Shown: positions 6,133 to 6,993 of the stretch, one piece after another
How the letters are laid out: each line of letters starts with the position of its first letter
Position numbering within the stretch: position 1 is the stretch's first letter
Source: Nitrospinae bacterium RIFCSPLOWO2_12_FULL_45_22
GTDB lineage: Bacteria; 2-12-FULL-45-22
Assembly (NCBI GenBank): GCA_001803565.1
Contig: MHDQ01000287.1
Span: forward strand, 1 to 6,993
DNA: 6,993 nucleotides
Direction of reading: 5' to 3'
The notes under the pieces: model-generated
What the model was told of the DNA's origin: nothing
Databases searched by the model: none
The model's input: only the letters and a program-made list of their open reading frames with translations
Translations under genes and position numbers: made by a program

Positions 6133-6294
6133 TTATAGATTAAGCTCTTTAGCAACCGTATCAAGAGGAGCAGTAGGCAGATCCTTTGATTCTTCTTTTT
6201 CTTTTCTAAGCTCTTTTATATCTTCAAAATCTTCTAATGCCTCTTCGATTTGCAAAAACTCCTCCTCACATTCTATACTCTGGGGTATGATTGG
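6133..6294 (-). pseudogene. C-terminal remnant of a second type II antitoxin (Phd/VapB-like)
   Basis: The frame between an in-frame TGA (6297-6295) and TAA (6135-6133) encodes 53 residues containing FLQIEEALEDFEDIKELRKE and a tail PLDTVAKELNL. The acidic ALEDxEDI helix followed by a basic and acidic linker and a PLxxVxKELxL end is characteristic of Phd/YefM or VapB-like antitoxins, where it forms the toxin-binding C-terminus. The DNA-binding N-terminus is missing and there is no ATG. An AGGAGG at 6266-6261 precedes an in-frame TTG at 6255 by 5 bases, so a 40-residue peptide could still be made. The gene is most likely a truncated relic, but a minimal toxin-binding peptide is conceivable. Confidence 0.5.
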
Positions 6295-6364
6295 TCAATT
6301 TCTTTACGTCTCCCTGAAGATTATCTTCAAGAAGCTTCAGCTTTTCAACTATCCTTTTTCCATC
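6266..6364 (-). pseudogene. Short coding fragment, possibly HepT/DUF86-like N-terminus
   Basis: This 32-residue piece (DGKRIVEKLKLLEDNLQGDV then KKLTNHTPEYRM) ends at TGA 6268-6266, where it overlaps the antitoxin remnant in another phase. The frame is continuous upstream to the TAA that ends the intact antitoxin at 6388-6386, so readthrough would join them. The leucine-rich amphipathic helix resembles the opening of HepT/DUF86 proteins, but it is too short to assign and no credible start codon with a ribosome site precedes it. It may be a fragment fused to the antitoxin remnant by deletion. Confidence 0.22.
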
Positions 6365-6415
6365 CTGACGCAAACGCGCCAGCGTTTAGCGGTCAGGTGG
6401 AGCGTCATGTTCGGC
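6343..6415. other. Second attC-like hairpin site at the 3' end of the antitoxin
   Basis: CCA-t-CCTGAC (6360-6369) pairs with GTCAGG-TGG (6392-6400), leaving one unpaired T (6363). Inside, GC and AAACGC (6370-6378) pair with GCGTTT-a-GC (6382-6390) around a GCCA loop. Flanking TTTCAAC (6343-6349) and GTTCGGC (6409-6415) carry the AAC and GTT cores expected of R'' and R' boxes, although their outer bases do not pair. One extrahelical base in an otherwise paired arm is typical of attC. The stem is clear and also covers the antitoxin stop codon, so a transcript-stabilising or REP-type hairpin is an equally good reading. Confidence 0.35.
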
Positions 6416-6631
6416 TATACGTTCTCTTGAATCTTTTATAGCCTCAAGAATATCCTTAGTGGTTGCTTTGGTTTTTATGCCAGGGATATCAAAAGGAGAT
6501 TTTGGATTTTTTTTAAAGACAATTGCAAATGTTTCTCCACCTCGCCTTTTTATTATCACTTCTTCCTCACGTGCGATATTAAGAACCTCAGCGAACCGCT
6601 GTCTTGCTTCGGAATATGTATAGACTTTCAT
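6386..6631 (-). CDS. Type II antitoxin, Phd/YefM family
   Basis: Expected to bind and neutralise the adjacent PIN-domain toxin and to repress the operon. The 81 residues begin MKVYTYSEARQRFAEVL, the family's N-terminal DNA-binding and dimerisation fold, continuing with EEEVIIKRRGGETFAIVF (residues 22-39), which matches the VxITRRGxPxAVL pattern of Phd proteins. The C-terminal half (about 45-72, ILEAIKDSRERI) would be the disordered toxin-binding helix. The last residues, HDAPPDR, and the stop are encoded by the hairpin at 6364-6400, suggesting that an inserted or recombined element supplied a new C-terminus. Its ATG lies 5 bases after the toxin stop, and its ribosome site GGAG (6643-6640) is inside the toxin's last codons, so translation is probably coupled. 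Confidence 0.85.
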   Translation of the reverse strand: MKVYTYSEARQRFAEVLNIAREEEVIIKRRGGETFAIVFKKNPKSPFDIPGIKTKATTKDILEAIKDSRERIAEHDAPPDR

Positions 6632-6636
6632 AATAT

Positions 6637-6993
6637 TTACTCCATAACTTGAATGCCAATTTTCTGGGCAATTTCTTTCATCCGCCGATCAAGAGTCAAT
6701 AATGGGCTGCGCAAGTTAAGAGCACATTCCAAAAAATAGGCATCGTATGCATATATGTTACACTCAGTTGCAATATTTAAAGCCGCTCGTATATCGATCC
6801 GCCTTAATTCAACCGGTATATGCTGAACCATATCCCAGGCGAAAACGACCTCATCAGTCTTCAACGCATTTTTTTTCATCATCGTCGTTAAGGCGTTACC
6901 AATTTCAAAAGGCAATACTTCGGGTGCTACCAGATCGTATCCTTCGGTAAGGCGTATTATCATATCCTTTTCGGGCTCATTTAAAGCTACAGC
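6637..6993 (-). CDS. PIN-domain toxin (VapC-like ribonuclease), 5' end beyond the window
   Basis: Likely an Mg2+-dependent endoribonuclease that arrests growth when freed from its antitoxin. The frame is open to the window edge; 118 residues are visible, starting AVALNEPEKDMIIRLTEGYD. Three of the four acidic PIN motifs are present: Glu30 in PEVLPFEIGNAL, Asp84 in IYAYDAYFLECA and Asp102 in LLTLDRRM, followed by the usual EIAQKIGIQV end. The first catalytic Asp, expected in an N-terminal xxDASV strand, should be encoded just right of base 6993. A start at the internal ATG 6963 would remove that strand and an active-site residue, so I treat the gene as partial. It precedes its antitoxin, opposite to standard vapBC order. 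Confidence 0.87.
   Translation of the reverse strand, partial: AVALNEPEKDMIIRLTEGYDLVAPEVLPFEIGNALTTMMKKNALKTDEVVFAWDMVQHIPVELRRIDIRAALNIATECNIYAYDAYFLECALNLRSPLLTLDRRMKEIAQKIGIQVME

Noticed and set aside
6119-6430. 103-codon plus-strand open frame
   Set aside because: It is antisense to the antitoxin relics; its Ser/Phe-rich translation is the mirror of their Glu/Lys-rich minus-strand frames.
6747-6950. 67-codon plus-strand open frame over the toxin gene
   Set aside because: Shadow of the PIN-domain toxin, which has clear motifs on the minus strand.
1-6993. CRISPR array or phage/transposase genes
   Set aside because: No regularly spaced repeats with unique spacers, and no transposase, integrase or phage structural protein motifs in any frame.

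Overview
The window carries bacterial housekeeping genes at about 45-50% G+C by eye, with an accessory-type stretch at its right end. A lipid A kinase (lpxK) points to a Gram-negative, lipopolysaccharide-making bacterium. The thiolase tail and the ADP-forming acyl-CoA synthetase are types common in anaerobic or syntrophic lineages and in archaea. I would guess an uncultured anaerobe (Desulfobacterota, Nitrospirota, Planctomycetota or similar), but nothing here fixes the phylum.

Left end (1-573, plus strand): the last 39 codons of a thiolase, followed almost at once by dUTP pyrophosphatase (dut). A 169-bp gap with a 13-bp perfect inverted repeat separates dut from genes coming the other way. 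On the minus strand, read right to left, are lpxK (5711-4617), a 484-bp intergenic region, a 718-residue acyl-CoA synthetase (4132-1976) and a sarcosine-oxidase-like FAD oxidoreductase (1888-743). The last two probably share a transcript. The synthetase may conserve energy as ATP from an acyl-CoA; the substrates of both enzymes are unknown.

The intergenic DNA is unusually structured. The gap between synthetase and oxidoreductase holds two head-to-head GTAG-hairpin units like a REP/BIME pair. The gap between lpxK and the synthetase holds a roughly 357-bp nested imperfect palindrome, next to a candidate promoter with an overlapping operator-like palindrome.

Right end (5727-6993): a PIN-domain toxin (5' end cut off by the window) lies upstream of a Phd/YefM-like antitoxin, the reverse of the usual order. 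Beyond it are decayed fragments: a second antitoxin C-terminus, a 32-codon helical piece and a possible DUF6883-like N-terminus. These are punctuated by two hairpin sites that resemble integron attC sites. I read this as a toxin-antitoxin and cassette graveyard upstream of lpxK. No clearly new biological system is visible; the cassette-like region is the best lead.
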